Shown piece after piece: positions 7,405 through 13,595 of a stretch of DNA of 64,000 bases; position 1 is the stretch's first letter, and each line of letters begins with the position of its first letter. This DNA comes from a virus: positions 1 to 64,000 of the IMG/VR virus record IMGVR_UViG_3300032252_000001; one strand, written 5' to 3'. Under the pieces are notes generated by a model. It was not told the origin of the DNA. It made no database searches and saw only the letters and a list, made by a program, of their open reading frames with translations. The position numbers and the translations under genes are program-made.

Positions 7405-7504
7405 CGTCTATCTCCACTCTAAAGTTTCTGGCCACTGGTGGCCCTTTGTCATCGCAGAACCAGCCGAATCGTCGGCATAGCCAGCGCCTTATTGCTACCC
7501 ACAT
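7361..7504 (-). CDS. Small cationic overlapping ORF, 47 residues
   Basis: Starts at ATG 7504, overlapping the upstream stop codon by 10 nt, and ends 44 nt inside the Fn3-like gene. It encodes MWVAIRRWLCRRFGWFCDDK at the N-terminus, which would form a cationic amphipathic segment. Its position fills the 90-nt gap between two genes. The ribosome binding site is weak, so it may not be expressed. Confidence 0.35.
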   Translation of the reverse strand: MWVAIRRWLCRRFGWFCDDKGPPVARNFRVEIDDGTSDSIMESTGRT

Positions 7505-8064
7505 TCCGCTACCAGCATTACTGGTCTGGCTGTTGACCCATCTAGCCACGTGTAGCTGCCTTGCGGTACTCGGTAATACCCGTTCGCACTCTGCGTCACG
7601 TCACATTGGGTGTCAGCATCCATGGTAGCCATGGGGATCATCCACCAGCCGGTACTGATCATGACCGGCTGATACGCGGTGCTTCCTGCCAGTGCCTTGA
7701 ACTCTGTCACCGTCTTCACGACATTGGTGGTCGTGCGAGACTCTACTGGGTCCAAGTTCTCATCCAGCACGTAAGCGGTAGCGACGTAGGTGTACTCTCC
7801 CGGCAGCTTGCCGGTCAACGTCACAGAGGTGAGTGCAGGATCGCTGGTCTCAGCTACCAGCTCATAGACACGAATGCCCTTGAGGTCTGGTAGTGGACCA
7901 GCGTTGGTGCATTGCTCCTGCTCAACCGGGTTCGTCCAGCTAAGCGTTACCTCTCCCGCATGGACCAGCGACGCTCCCCATGCCAGCCACATCACCACGC
8001 AGAACGTCAGGGCTATGAACAGATAGCGTATCTTCCTGTTGAAGTTCTTCAACCCGTTCTCCAT
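7495..8064 (-). CDS. Secreted Fn3-like protein with signal peptide
   Basis: A 189-residue protein. From the preferred ATG at 8064 the N-terminus has a basic start, a hydrophobic core (YLFIALTFCVVMWLAWGA) and a likely VHA/GE cleavage site. The mature part begins VTLSWTNPVEQE, a fibronectin III-like opening, and has YTYVATAYVLDE further on. It would be exported to the periplasm or remain anchored. The 5' end overlaps the preceding gene by 125 nt in another frame, an unusually long overlap. Function is unknown; surface or superinfection-related roles are only speculation. Confidence 0.6.
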   Translation of the reverse strand: MENGLKNFNRKIRYLFIALTFCVVMWLAWGASLVHAGEVTLSWTNPVEQEQCTNAGPLPDLKGIRVYELVAETSDPALTSVTLTGKLPGEYTYVATAYVLDENLDPVESRTTTNVVKTVTEFKALAGSTAYQPVMISTGWWMIPMATMDADTQCDVTQSANGYYRVPQGSYTWLDGSTARPVMLVAECG

Positions 8065-8326
8065 ATTTGCGCACCATTCGCTCGACCTCTTTGTTGTCAC
8101 GAGCGATCATCACGCAGTCGTCACGCTTCAGTGCGTGTTGTTCCCATTCCTTCCCGCGTATCTTCATGTACGCAATCAGGCTGCGTCTGGCTGCGTCCCT
8201 CACTACCGTCTTACGGTGATGCTGGAGCTTCCATTTCTCCATCCCATGGAGCTTCTGCTCTTCCTTGCGAATCGTCCTCGCTTCGTCTGCGAGGTTCTTG
8301 ATCTTGATTTTCAGTTCTACTGACAT
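7940..8326 (-). CDS. Charged helical protein overlapping the secreted gene
   Basis: A 128-residue protein from ATG 8326 with a good GGAGAG site 6-7 nt upstream. Residues 1-95 are highly charged and helical (MSVELKIKIKNLADEARTIR, then RDAARRSLIAYMKIRGKEW). The last 33 residues lie in the region shared with the next gene and look non-structured. It may be a DNA-associated or structural accessory protein; the family is unknown. Confidence 0.55.
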   Translation of the reverse strand: MSVELKIKIKNLADEARTIRKEEQKLHGMEKWKLQHHRKTVVRDAARRSLIAYMKIRGKEWEQHALKRDDCVMIARDNKEVERMVRKYGERVEELQQEDTLSVHSPDVLRGDVAGMGSVAGPCGRGNA

Positions 8327-8456
8327 GTGTTTCTCTCCAAAATAAATACGTATGAAGTGAGTGAACGATTGCCGGGTCAGGCAACCGCTCCACATGTCTA
8401 CGGGGGTCCTCTACATTCACCAGAACCTGTTCATCGTCTGTCCTTTCCTTTGTTGT

Positions 8457-8534
8457 TGGAGTCGCTGCCCGGACTCGAACCGGGACCGCTGGGATTGAAA
8501 GCCCACCGCTCTACGCTATTTGAGCTACAGCGAC
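8457..8534 (-). tRNA. tRNA-like gene with encoded CCA and abnormal anticodon arm
   Basis: Read leftward, GTCGCTG pairs with CAGCGAC (7-bp acceptor), GCTC with GAGC (D stem) and CCCGG with CCGGG around TTCGAGT (T arm). U73 and an encoded CCA follow. In the anticodon arm, GTGGG-CTTTCAA-TCCCA gives a 7-nt loop and anticodon UUC (Glu) but only three of five stem pairs. TGGG/CCCA pairs well only if the loop is eight nucleotides (CTTTCAAT). The D loop lacks the usual GG. It could be a degenerate tRNA-Glu, a frame-altering tRNA or a decayed remnant. TTGTTGTT-like sequence flanks both ends. Confidence 0.75.
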
Positions 8535-8541
8535 TTGTTGT

Positions 8542-8721
8542 TCACTTGTCTCGGCAGTGCTTGTTACGCTTCATTCCACCATGGCCAGCAGGACCACCCT
8601 TGTCCACGCCCTTGATGGTGCCCTTGTTCTTCGAGGCATAGAAGACGCGCTCACCGGCCTTGTCGCCGTACTCGCTTTTCATGGCCCCCATGATTTTCTT
8701 GCCCTTCTTTGTCATCGGCAT
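8542..8721 (-). CDS. Small basic phage protein (KSEYGxKAGExVFYASKNKG type)
   Basis: A 59-residue ORF from ATG 8721 with AGGAGA 5 nt upstream. It contains MKSEYGDKAGERVFYASKNK, followed by GTIKGVDKGG. This Lys/Gly-rich motif recurs in small conserved proteins of many podoviruses, but I know of no established function. It lies between the tRNA and a small membrane protein in the late operon. The strong ribosome binding site and family-like motif make it a confident gene despite its size. Confidence 0.7.
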   Translation of the reverse strand: MPMTKKGKKIMGAMKSEYGDKAGERVFYASKNKGTIKGVDKGGPAGHGGMKRNKHCRDK

Positions 8722-8730
8722 AACATTCTC

Positions 8731-9030
8731 CTATTGAGCCAGAGCCTGCACCGCAGTACGCAGGTCCTTGATGTCATCGCGGTTCAGGTTGGTTGTGGTC
8801 TCGATCCGAATCAGCGTGTTGTTGATTGCCACCAGTGCCTCGGCCTGTGACATGCCTGAGTCGGTCTCCATCTCTGCGGCGATGACCTCCTTGGCAATGG
8901 CCTCGATCTGATCACGGGCCAGCGCATCACTGCCCTGACTCCACACGCCAGTGGCCCAGCCAACCATTCCGGTGACCACCACTGCGATAAACGTCGAGAC
9001 TGCGGTTGCAATCATCGCCCTCTTGTCCAT
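8731..9030 (-). CDS. Single-TM small membrane protein with helical tail
   Basis: A 99-residue protein. Residues 5-32 form one membrane helix (MIATAVSTFIAVVVTGMVGW), followed by an acidic helix (RDQIEAIAKEVIAAEMETDS) and a short coiled coil (ETTTNLNRDDIKDLRTAVQA). Its architecture is close to the single-TM gene of the lysis cassette at 24442-24705. It might be a second holin-like or antiholin-like protein, although it lies far from the endolysin. The start overlaps the upstream stop. Confidence 0.55.
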   Translation of the reverse strand: MDKRAMIATAVSTFIAVVVTGMVGWATGVWSQGSDALARDQIEAIAKEVIAAEMETDSGMSQAEALVAINNTLIRIETTTNLNRDDIKDLRTAVQALAQ

Positions 9031-9986
9031 TAGCTGCCCTCTTTGTCTTTGCTCAGTGCCTTGAGTGCGGCAGCTCGGCGTGCGGCATCAGCTTCCTCCT
9101 TCTCTTTTTGCTCGGCCCGGAGTCTGGCCGCTTCCCGCTTTAGTCGCTCAAGTTCTGCCTGCTTGTCTTCGTGATCAGCTTTGAGGGACTCAATCAGGGT
9201 CTGCTGTTGTGCGTATCGGTATTCTTGCTGCTCGGCAAGGTCTTCCAGCTCTTCCTTGGAGACCTGAGCCACCACCATCTCGTTGTACTCTTCCTGCGTA
9301 ACATACACGCCATCTTGCTCCATGGGCGGCGGCGGTGCGGCAGCTGGTGCAAGGTGGGCAAGATCGATCTTCATGGGCCTGTCATCACCGAACTCGAAAC
9401 CGAAGCTCGCACGTGCCGCTGTCTCACCACCTGAATGACCCATGGCGAACGTGAGGCCAGCATTGTTGTCTCTGTTGAACATGTACGCATAACCAAAGCC
9501 GATGGCTGTCTTGCCCTCGATTGTGGCCATGTTCAGGTGCAGGCGTGAGTTCTGGTACTGCGGCAGGTGAGTCTCCATCGCTGCCTGTGCAGCCGCAGCC
9601 TCGCGCATGTCTTCGCGCCAATTACGGATGGTCTGGAACTCAGTGCGCGTCTCAGTGATCCACTCAGTGGGAACTTCACCCGGCTCTCCCTGTGGACCTT
9701 GCGGACCCATAGGTCCCGGTGGCCCCTGTGGTCCCGGTGGTCCAGCTGGACCCGGTGGGCCTTCAGGTCCGGGTGGGCCAGCTGGTCCCGGTGGGCCTTC
9801 AGGTCCGGGTGGGCCAGCTGGTCCCGGTGGACCTTCATCACCCGGATAGGTGCAACCTACCTCTTGGAATCTTGGGTGATTACAGTCTTCCCAGTCCGTT
9901 CCATAGGCCAGCTGAATACACGCCAGCCAAAACATCGCGACGAGAAGCAGCCCTACAGCAACCGTTCTTGCTTGCCTTCGTACCAC
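9030..9986 (-). CDS. Collagen-like exported protein with YadA-like segment and coiled coil
   Basis: A 318-residue protein. GTG at 9986 has AGGGGA 7 nt upstream and avoids most of the overlap with the previous gene; a longer form from 10070 is possible. It has a signal or anchor helix ([19 protein letters not shown]), two Cys, 17 Gly-Pro-X triplets (about 52-103), a helix, then [12 protein letters not shown]...[11 protein letters not shown]...FGFEFG (about 158-200), which resembles one YadA membrane-anchor strand set. A proline patch, APAAAPPPP, and a long charged coiled coil ending in [10 protein letters not shown] follow. A trimeric surface or periplasmic stalk is plausible. Confidence 0.65.
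   Translation of the reverse strand: MVRRQARTVAVGLLLVAMFWLACIQLAYGTDWEDCNHPRFQEVGCTYPGDEGPPGPAGPPGPEGPPGPAGPPGPEGPPGPAGPPGPQGPPGPMGPQGPQGEPGEVPTEWITETRTEFQTIRNWREDMREAAAAQAAMETHLPQYQNSRLHLNMATIEGKTAIGFGYAYMFNRDNNAGLTFAMGHSGGETAARASFGFEFGDDRPMKIDLAHLAPAAAPPPPMEQDGVYVTQEEYNEMVVAQVSKEELEDLAEQQEYRYAQQQTLIESLKADHEDKQAELERLKREAARLRAEQKEKEEADAARRAAALKALSKDKEGS
9736..9833. repeat. 36-bp tandem repeat coding Gly-Pro-X triplets
   Basis: About 2.7 copies of a 36-bp unit (9736-9771, 9772-9807, 9808-9833) with a few substitutions encode the core of the collagen-like segment. Each unit gives four in-frame Gly-X-Y triplets, so slippage or recombination would change collagen length by twelve residues without a frameshift. 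Confidence 0.8.
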
Positions 9987-10150
9987 AGCAATCCCCTTAT
10001 TTTTTCTCGTGTCAAAAACCCCTGCCTCCACAGCTGGCGTAATGCTTTCTGCGCCGTGCTGTATGCGCACGAGTACCTACTGCTCGCTCCCCGAATCGAC
10101 AACTTTGTACCGGGAGTCAAGTCCTGCATAATCTGATCCGATCTCGCCAT
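9953..10150 (-). CDS. Small winged-helix DNA-binding protein
   Basis: A 65-residue ORF whose sequence [20 protein letters not shown] continues into [20 protein letters not shown]. This follows the GntR-type pattern: PG-x-KL before the first helix, an S-T-x-x-x-A-L recognition helix, then L-x-x-x-G-x-L and a wing. It would be about the minimal size of a winged HTH with no effector domain. It overlaps the preceding gene by 74 nt and the collagen-like gene by 34 nt. Its location right after the terminase small subunit group suggests a late or accessory regulator. Confidence 0.55.
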   Translation of the reverse strand: MARSDQIMQDLTPGTKLSIRGASSRYSCAYSTAQKALRQLWRQGFLTREKIRGLLWYEGKQERLL

Positions 10151-10382
10151 CTGTCCAGCCGCCTATATTCGACTGCGGCAACTCAACGTACTGATGAAAA
10201 TCTTTGAGTGCCAGAGTCACGAAACGACGCTCTCCACTTTCCAGCTCAATCTTTATCCAAATCAGCTGAGAATTTGGCACCGCGCCTCTTGGAAACACCA
10301 ACTCAGAGGATACCACCTGAGTAGGTAAAAAGCGTTCATTTTTACATACGTGATCCAAGTTTATTTCATAGCCGCGCTTCAT
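10077..10382 (-). CDS. Hypothetical protein downstream of terminase small subunit
   Basis: A 101-residue protein starting MKRGYEINLDHVCKNERFLP, with a beta-rich centre (LIWIKIELESGERRFVTLAL). Its ATG overlaps the upstream TGA by 4 nt. It is soluble with no known motif. It belongs to the tightly overlapping group that starts with the terminase small subunit. Confidence 0.6.
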   Translation of the reverse strand: MKRGYEINLDHVCKNERFLPTQVVSSELVFPRGAVPNSQLIWIKIELESGERRFVTLALKDFHQYVELPQSNIGGWTDGEIGSDYAGLDSRYKVVDSGSEQ

Positions 10383-10636
10383 CGGTCTGGCACTACCAGC
10401 CCCGTTCCTTTCTCGCCCATGATCTCCTGAATCTCTGCTTCAGCAAACGTGCCACGCAACATCGACAAGAACTTGAACACCGTGAACTGGGCCTCGCTCA
10501 GCTGCTCTATATCTTCGGGTAGTTCCTCGCCCTCATCGAGATTGAAGTCTGCGCCAAACTCAAGACCAATTTCACCCTCTGGTGCTGGAATGTCTTTGAC
10601 CATCAGGTAGCACACCCTGTCTTTGCTCTCGCTCAC
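10379..10636 (-). CDS. Acidic small protein overlapping terminase small subunit
   Basis: An 85-residue, very acidic protein (GEELPEDIEQLSEAQFTVFK) with overlapping ATGA junctions on both sides. It is predicted to be helical in the centre. The family is not recognised; an accessory role beside the packaging gene is inferred from coupling only. Confidence 0.6.
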   Translation of the reverse strand: MSESKDRVCYLMVKDIPAPEGEIGLEFGADFNLDEGEELPEDIEQLSEAQFTVFKFLSMLRGTFAEAEIQEIMGEKGTGLVVPDR

Positions 10637-11247
10637 TTCTTTACCTCTTTGTAGTTGCCTTCAATCGCAGCTGGCTTTGTCATGATTCCGACGAAAGACT
10701 TCTTCAGCTCTGCCAGCTGTTCTGGTGATGCGTTTTTGAATGGGTTGGTGTGCCCACTGACCAGTTTAAGTTTGTCGTCAAAGATACCGAAATGCCTTCC
10801 CATCTGTTGCAGTGCGTTGGCCTTGTCAGACAAGACGTAAGTATATTCCTGTCGCTCGAACTCAACCAGTTCGCCGTCAATTGTGTGCCTGTGATTTCTA
10901 AACGTCGTGTTCACCTTCTCGACCACGGCTCGTTGCTCTGGTGTCAACTCTTCAGGTGACTTGTACATCCATGCGCCGGGAATCTGTGGGTCCGGCTTCA
11001 GAAAGCTCACCCGGTCCACAAAGGCGATCTTGGAGTACTCGTTGACAACATCGGTAGCCGACTTGTCTGCCACCTCGTTTAGTCTGGCCCGGATGCGCTT
11101 GATCTCCGCAACAATCTCTGGGTTCTCCAATAGCTTGTTGCTTTTTCCTTTGGCGTATTTCGCTGTATAGCCAGCACTGAGACAGGCGGCATGTGCGGTC
11201 TCGCCCTTGGCATAGAAGCGGCAGAACTCTCGTTGTCTTGGGGTCAT
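10633..11247 (-). CDS. Terminase small subunit
   Basis: A 204-residue protein whose N-terminus MTPRQREFCRFYAKGETAHA continues with ACLSAGYTAKYAKGKSNKLL and ENPEIVAEIKRIR. This is the classic helix-turn-helix opening of Terminase_2-type small subunits, which recognise the packaging site and recruit the large ATPase. The central part is helical, and the Lys-rich C-terminus could contact the large subunit. It is the first gene of the leftward unit, next to a regulatory region. The large subunit is not in the window and probably lies to the right of 64000, immediately before the portal gene. Confidence 0.85.
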   Translation of the reverse strand: MTPRQREFCRFYAKGETAHAACLSAGYTAKYAKGKSNKLLENPEIVAEIKRIRARLNEVADKSATDVVNEYSKIAFVDRVSFLKPDPQIPGAWMYKSPEELTPEQRAVVEKVNTTFRNHRHTIDGELVEFERQEYTYVLSDKANALQQMGRHFGIFDDKLKLVSGHTNPFKNASPEQLAELKKSFVGIMTKPAAIEGNYKEVKK

Positions 11248-11283
11248 CTCAGAAGTCTACCATTCACAGGGACAGATATGTAT

Positions 11284-11346
11284 TTACCACTCATTGATAC
11301 TTTTTTCACAGTAGGTGTTGACTACTGATTCCATCGGAACTATAGT
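11284..11346 (+). promoter_or_regulatory. Early promoter with tandem operator pair
   Basis: TTGACT (11318-11323), a 17-nt spacer and TATAGT (11341-11346) form a near-consensus sigma70 promoter reading into the early genes. Dyad TTCACAG-TAG-GTGTTGA (11305-11321) overlaps the -35. A second, weaker copy, TTACCAC-TCA-TTGATAC, lies 21 bp upstream (11284-11300). The region is also directly upstream of the divergent terminase small subunit, for which no clear promoter was found. Confidence 0.8.
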
Positions 11347-11372
11347 AGGGCCATCGAAAAGAGGAAGAGGAA

Positions 11373-11693
11373 ATGAGGTTAATCGTACTTTACAACATGG
11401 AAAGAACCCGCTTTGGTCGCTGGTTCATGGAAGGATACCCGGCAAAGTTTCATGCCCTTCCTTTCGTCGGACTGATGACCTTCACCGGGCCAAAAGAAAG
11501 GCGCTGTGACTCTCTCGTCAAGCACGAGCTGATTCACTACTACCAAGCTCAGCGCGAAGGCTGGCTGATGTGGAACATCCACTACTACCGCGAACTCTGG
11601 ACTGTCGGCTACATGAATGTCAGTTACGAGATCGAAGCCTACGCAAAGATGTACGAACCGCTCACGGAGGGTGAGCGCAGCTTAATAGGATGA
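11373..11693 (+). CDS. Small HExxH zincin-like early protein
   Basis: A 106-residue protein, first gene after the early promoter, with a GAGGAAGAGGAA leader before ATG. It contains KHELIHYYQAQREGW and later SYEIEAYAKM. HExxH followed by a distal conserved E is the arrangement of gluzincin-type metallopeptidases, and many small phage and bacterial proteins share this H-E-x-x-H-x-x-Q...Y-E-x-E-A pattern. It is short for a protease and has no signal peptide, so an early host-protein cleaving role is only a hypothesis. The stop overlaps the next start. Confidence 0.65.
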   Translation: MRLIVLYNMERTRFGRWFMEGYPAKFHALPFVGLMTFTGPKERRCDSLVKHELIHYYQAQREGWLMWNIHYYRELWTVGYMNVSYEIEAYAKMYEPLTEGERSLIG

Positions 11694-12523
11694 GAACAAT
11701 GTATAGCTACAGAGATGAAGAAAAGATTGAAGTTGGTGTAGAGGTTTACCTTTTCTACCCCGGTGGTATGGGCAAACGTGGCCGGTATGAAGGGCCACTG
11801 AAGATCACCAAAACCACGAAGACGCAGTTCACCGCTGGTGGCGAGCGCTTCATAAAGAGTAACGGTCGCAAGGTTGGAAGCCCATACGGACGTTTCTCAC
11901 CAAGTGTTCAGATCGCAACAGCAGAGGTGAAACGAGAGGTTACCGAGTTTCGTGCTGAGACCATGCGCCTGAAAGATGCCGCTCGACTGGAAGCCGATTC
12001 GGCAGAGAGACAGAGCCGCGAGAAGTACGGCGCGACAGCTATCACCAATGAAGCCATTCAGGATGCGTGCCTGAAACCGCTACGCTCCCTCGCTGAATGT
12101 GGTGAGAAAGAGATGAGCAGCCTGCTCGACGCTTTCAAAGACGTGAGCATCGAGAACGATAACTTCTGGAGAGTAGAGGACGCTATCGAGCGCGAGAACC
12201 GCAACAACAGCTTCGCGTACGGCAAGGTAATTCGTGACCAAGCGATAACCCTGCACCAGAGCCTTGTTGACCTGATCCTTGAGTTCGAGGCTGGCACGCG
12301 CTACGAGGTTGATGGTGTTGAGATTAAAACGGCTGAAGAGCTGGTGAACAAGAAGCTCAGGCGCGTCCTGAGCGAACAGTATCGCAGGTTCTTTGGCTAC
12401 ACGTTCAGCAACAGCGACATCAGCACGGCTGACCAGAGGTTCATCACTACGCTGCGCGAGATACTGGGCGACAGCGAGTACGACGGCCAGCTGAAGCGCA
12501 TCAAGACAGAAGAGGTGGCGTGA
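11690..12523 (+). CDS. Hypothetical early protein
   Basis: A 277-residue protein starting at the ATGA junction at 11690; a second ATG at 11699 has a better GGA spacing. Residues 1-75 are basic and beta-rich (EVYLFYPGGMGKRGRYEGPL). A long helical region follows (about 85-200), then a region ending YSEYDGQ-like near the C-terminus. There are no nucleotide-binding or nuclease motifs. It sits in the early operon between the HELIH protein and several tiny genes. The family is unknown. Confidence 0.6.
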   Translation: MRTMYSYRDEEKIEVGVEVYLFYPGGMGKRGRYEGPLKITKTTKTQFTAGGERFIKSNGRKVGSPYGRFSPSVQIATAEVKREVTEFRAETMRLKDAARLEADSAERQSREKYGATAITNEAIQDACLKPLRSLAECGEKEMSSLLDAFKDVSIENDNFWRVEDAIERENRNNSFAYGKVIRDQAITLHQSLVDLILEFEAGTRYEVDGVEIKTAEELVNKKLRRVLSEQYRRFFGYTFSNSDISTADQRFITTLREILGDSEYDGQLKRIKTEEVA

Positions 12524-12753
12524 TGAGTCAACAAACGGAACTGGGGCTTTACACCGACGCTGATACTGAAACTATCCGGTTTGAGCTGAATGGATGTAAG
12601 TACCAAATTAAACGCGACACGTCGCGTCAGCCCCTGATGCCGCAGTGGTACGTGCAGCGCATGTCCGATCTGCGAACAACTAAACGCTACTACTCGTGGC
12701 CAGACGGAGCGTTCTCCGCAGTGTTCTGGGGCCGGTGTGGCTGGGAAGACTAA
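12523..12753 (+). CDS. Hypothetical small early protein
   Basis: A 76-residue protein; ATG 12523 overlaps the previous TGA, with AGAGGTGG upstream. It is aromatic-rich (PQWYVQRMSDLRTTKRYYSW) and ends in a Trp/Cys-containing tail. It is probably a soluble single domain. The family is not recognised. Confidence 0.55.
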   Translation: MSQQTELGLYTDADTETIRFELNGCKYQIKRDTSRQPLMPQWYVQRMSDLRTTKRYYSWPDGAFSAVFWGRCGWED

Positions 12754-12767
12754 ACGAGGAAACGATC

Positions 12768-12956
12768 ATGATGACAAAAGAGACGGTGCTGTCCGGGGCT
12801 AACCACCCCGGCACAGAGTTGGAGATTCTTGAAACTCCAGCTGGAGCCTTTTATCTCGGCTTCCGTGATGAGGACGGACTGCCATATTCGCGGGAGTCTG
12901 TTTACTTTGGTGACCGGGCTTCAGCGTTTCAGGTTTTAGAGTACATGAGGTCATGA
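12768..12956 (+). CDS. Hypothetical small early protein
   Basis: A 62-residue protein starting at the ATG-ATG pair behind GAGGAAACGATC. It encodes a beta-rich sequence (AGAFYLGFRDEDGLPYSRES) and ends with a helix. Its TGA overlaps an ATG, but the better start of the next gene is 48 nt further on. The family is unknown. Confidence 0.55.
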   Translation: MMTKETVLSGANHPGTELEILETPAGAFYLGFRDEDGLPYSRESVYFGDRASAFQVLEYMRS

Positions 12957-12985
12957 AAATCATGTTCACTAAAATCATGTTCACT
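12956..12985 (+). repeat. 15-bp perfect tandem duplication
   Basis: Two adjacent copies of AAAATCATGTTCACT separate two early genes. If translation began at 12953 this would add a duplicated K-I-M-F-T block. The GAGG site before ATG 13001 argues that it is leader sequence instead. Confidence 0.7.
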
Positions 12986-13000
12986 AAAGAGGATTTAACC

Positions 13001-13213
13001 ATGAACAGCAAATATAAAATTGTACTGCTTCCTATCGAGGTTCCCGAGGGGCCGTACTGCTGGAAGGGCGACACGCCCTGCGAGTACTTCGATAACTACG
13101 GTGGCCATGGCCGCTGCACGATACCGGGAATGTATGTGCGTGAAGAATCGAAAGGGTCTTGGAACATTCTCAAAGACCCGAAATGTGCATCAGCAGAAGG
13201 AAAACAGTTATGA
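13001..13213 (+). CDS. Small cysteine-containing early protein
   Basis: A 70-residue protein from ATG 13001, behind GAGGATTTAACC. Four Cys (GPYCWKGDTPCEYFDNYGGH, then GRCTI and PKCAS) could form a zinc site or disulphides. It overlaps the next gene by 4 nt (ATGA). The family is unknown. Confidence 0.6.
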   Translation: MNSKYKIVLLPIEVPEGPYCWKGDTPCEYFDNYGGHGRCTIPGMYVREESKGSWNILKDPKCASAEGKQL

Positions 13214-13488
13214 GTCACAAAGAGAAAATCGCTGAGGGTCGTGACAACAGTCAGCGCTTGCATCGAACCATGACCAGTTATGGTCTGAGCAGGCGCTGGG
13301 TTGCCAAAGCGCTCAAGGTGCGTCTGTCAACGGTAACGCGATGGTTACAGCCAGAGAACAGCCCTTCTTATCGAGCAATGTCTGACTCGTATTTGAAGCT
13401 GCTGGAGTATGCGATCAACGACCCCGAGAACGGTCAGCTGTACCGCAACCCACCCGATCCAGAGGGGGAGCTACCACCACGACCTTAA
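13210..13488 (+). CDS. Helix-turn-helix regulator
   Basis: A 92-residue protein starting at ATG 13210 (AGAAGGA site, ATGA overlap). Residues about 22-45 read YGLSRRWVAKALKVRLSTVT followed by RWLQPENS, a clear HTH with a WVAKALKV positioning helix and STVTRWL recognition helix. A helical tail follows. The stop codon is immediately followed by an operator pair (13485-13522), so the protein may regulate the next promoter. It is one of the candidates for binding the 17-bp dyads. Confidence 0.65.
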   Translation: MSHKEKIAEGRDNSQRLHRTMTSYGLSRRWVAKALKVRLSTVTRWLQPENSPSYRAMSDSYLKLLEYAINDPENGQLYRNPPDPEGELPPRP

Positions 13489-13547
13489 CAGTAAGTGTGA
13501 ATTTTTTATCATTAGGTGTTGACTTCCTTTGGAACATCACCGATACT
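13485..13547 (+). promoter_or_regulatory. Early promoter with tandem operator pair
   Basis: TTGACT (13519-13524), 17 nt, GATACT (13542-13547). Dyads TTAACAG-TAA-GTGTGAA (13485-13501) and TTATCAT-TAG-GTGTTGA (13506-13522) repeat at 21 bp; the second merges with the -35. The promoter drives the DUF932-like gene. Confidence 0.8.
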
Positions 13548-13595
13548 TAACGAACTGAACCGCTGGGCTGTCTGGCGGTAATTTGGAGAAAAACA

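Noticed and set aside
8211-8420. A 69-codon minus-strand ORF overlapping the helical gene at 7940-8326
   Set aside because: It is the shifted frame of a gene with a good ribosome binding site, has no such site itself, and its product is low-complexity and charged.
8327-8456. The 130-bp gap between tRNA and helical gene as a promoter region
   Set aside because: Only a 5-bp hairpin (TTGCC/GGCAA) and weak -10-like sequences are present; no convincing -35/-10 pair was found.
9567-10136. A 189-codon plus-strand ORF opposite the collagen-like gene
   Set aside because: It contains repeating R-W-S/T strings that are the antisense reading of Gly-Pro-X repeats.
10308-10328. ATACCACCTGAGTAGGTAA resembling a dyad in the gene after TerS group
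   Set aside because: It is 19 bp rather than 17 bp, the half-sites are mis-spaced, and the neighbouring 21-bp position is weak.
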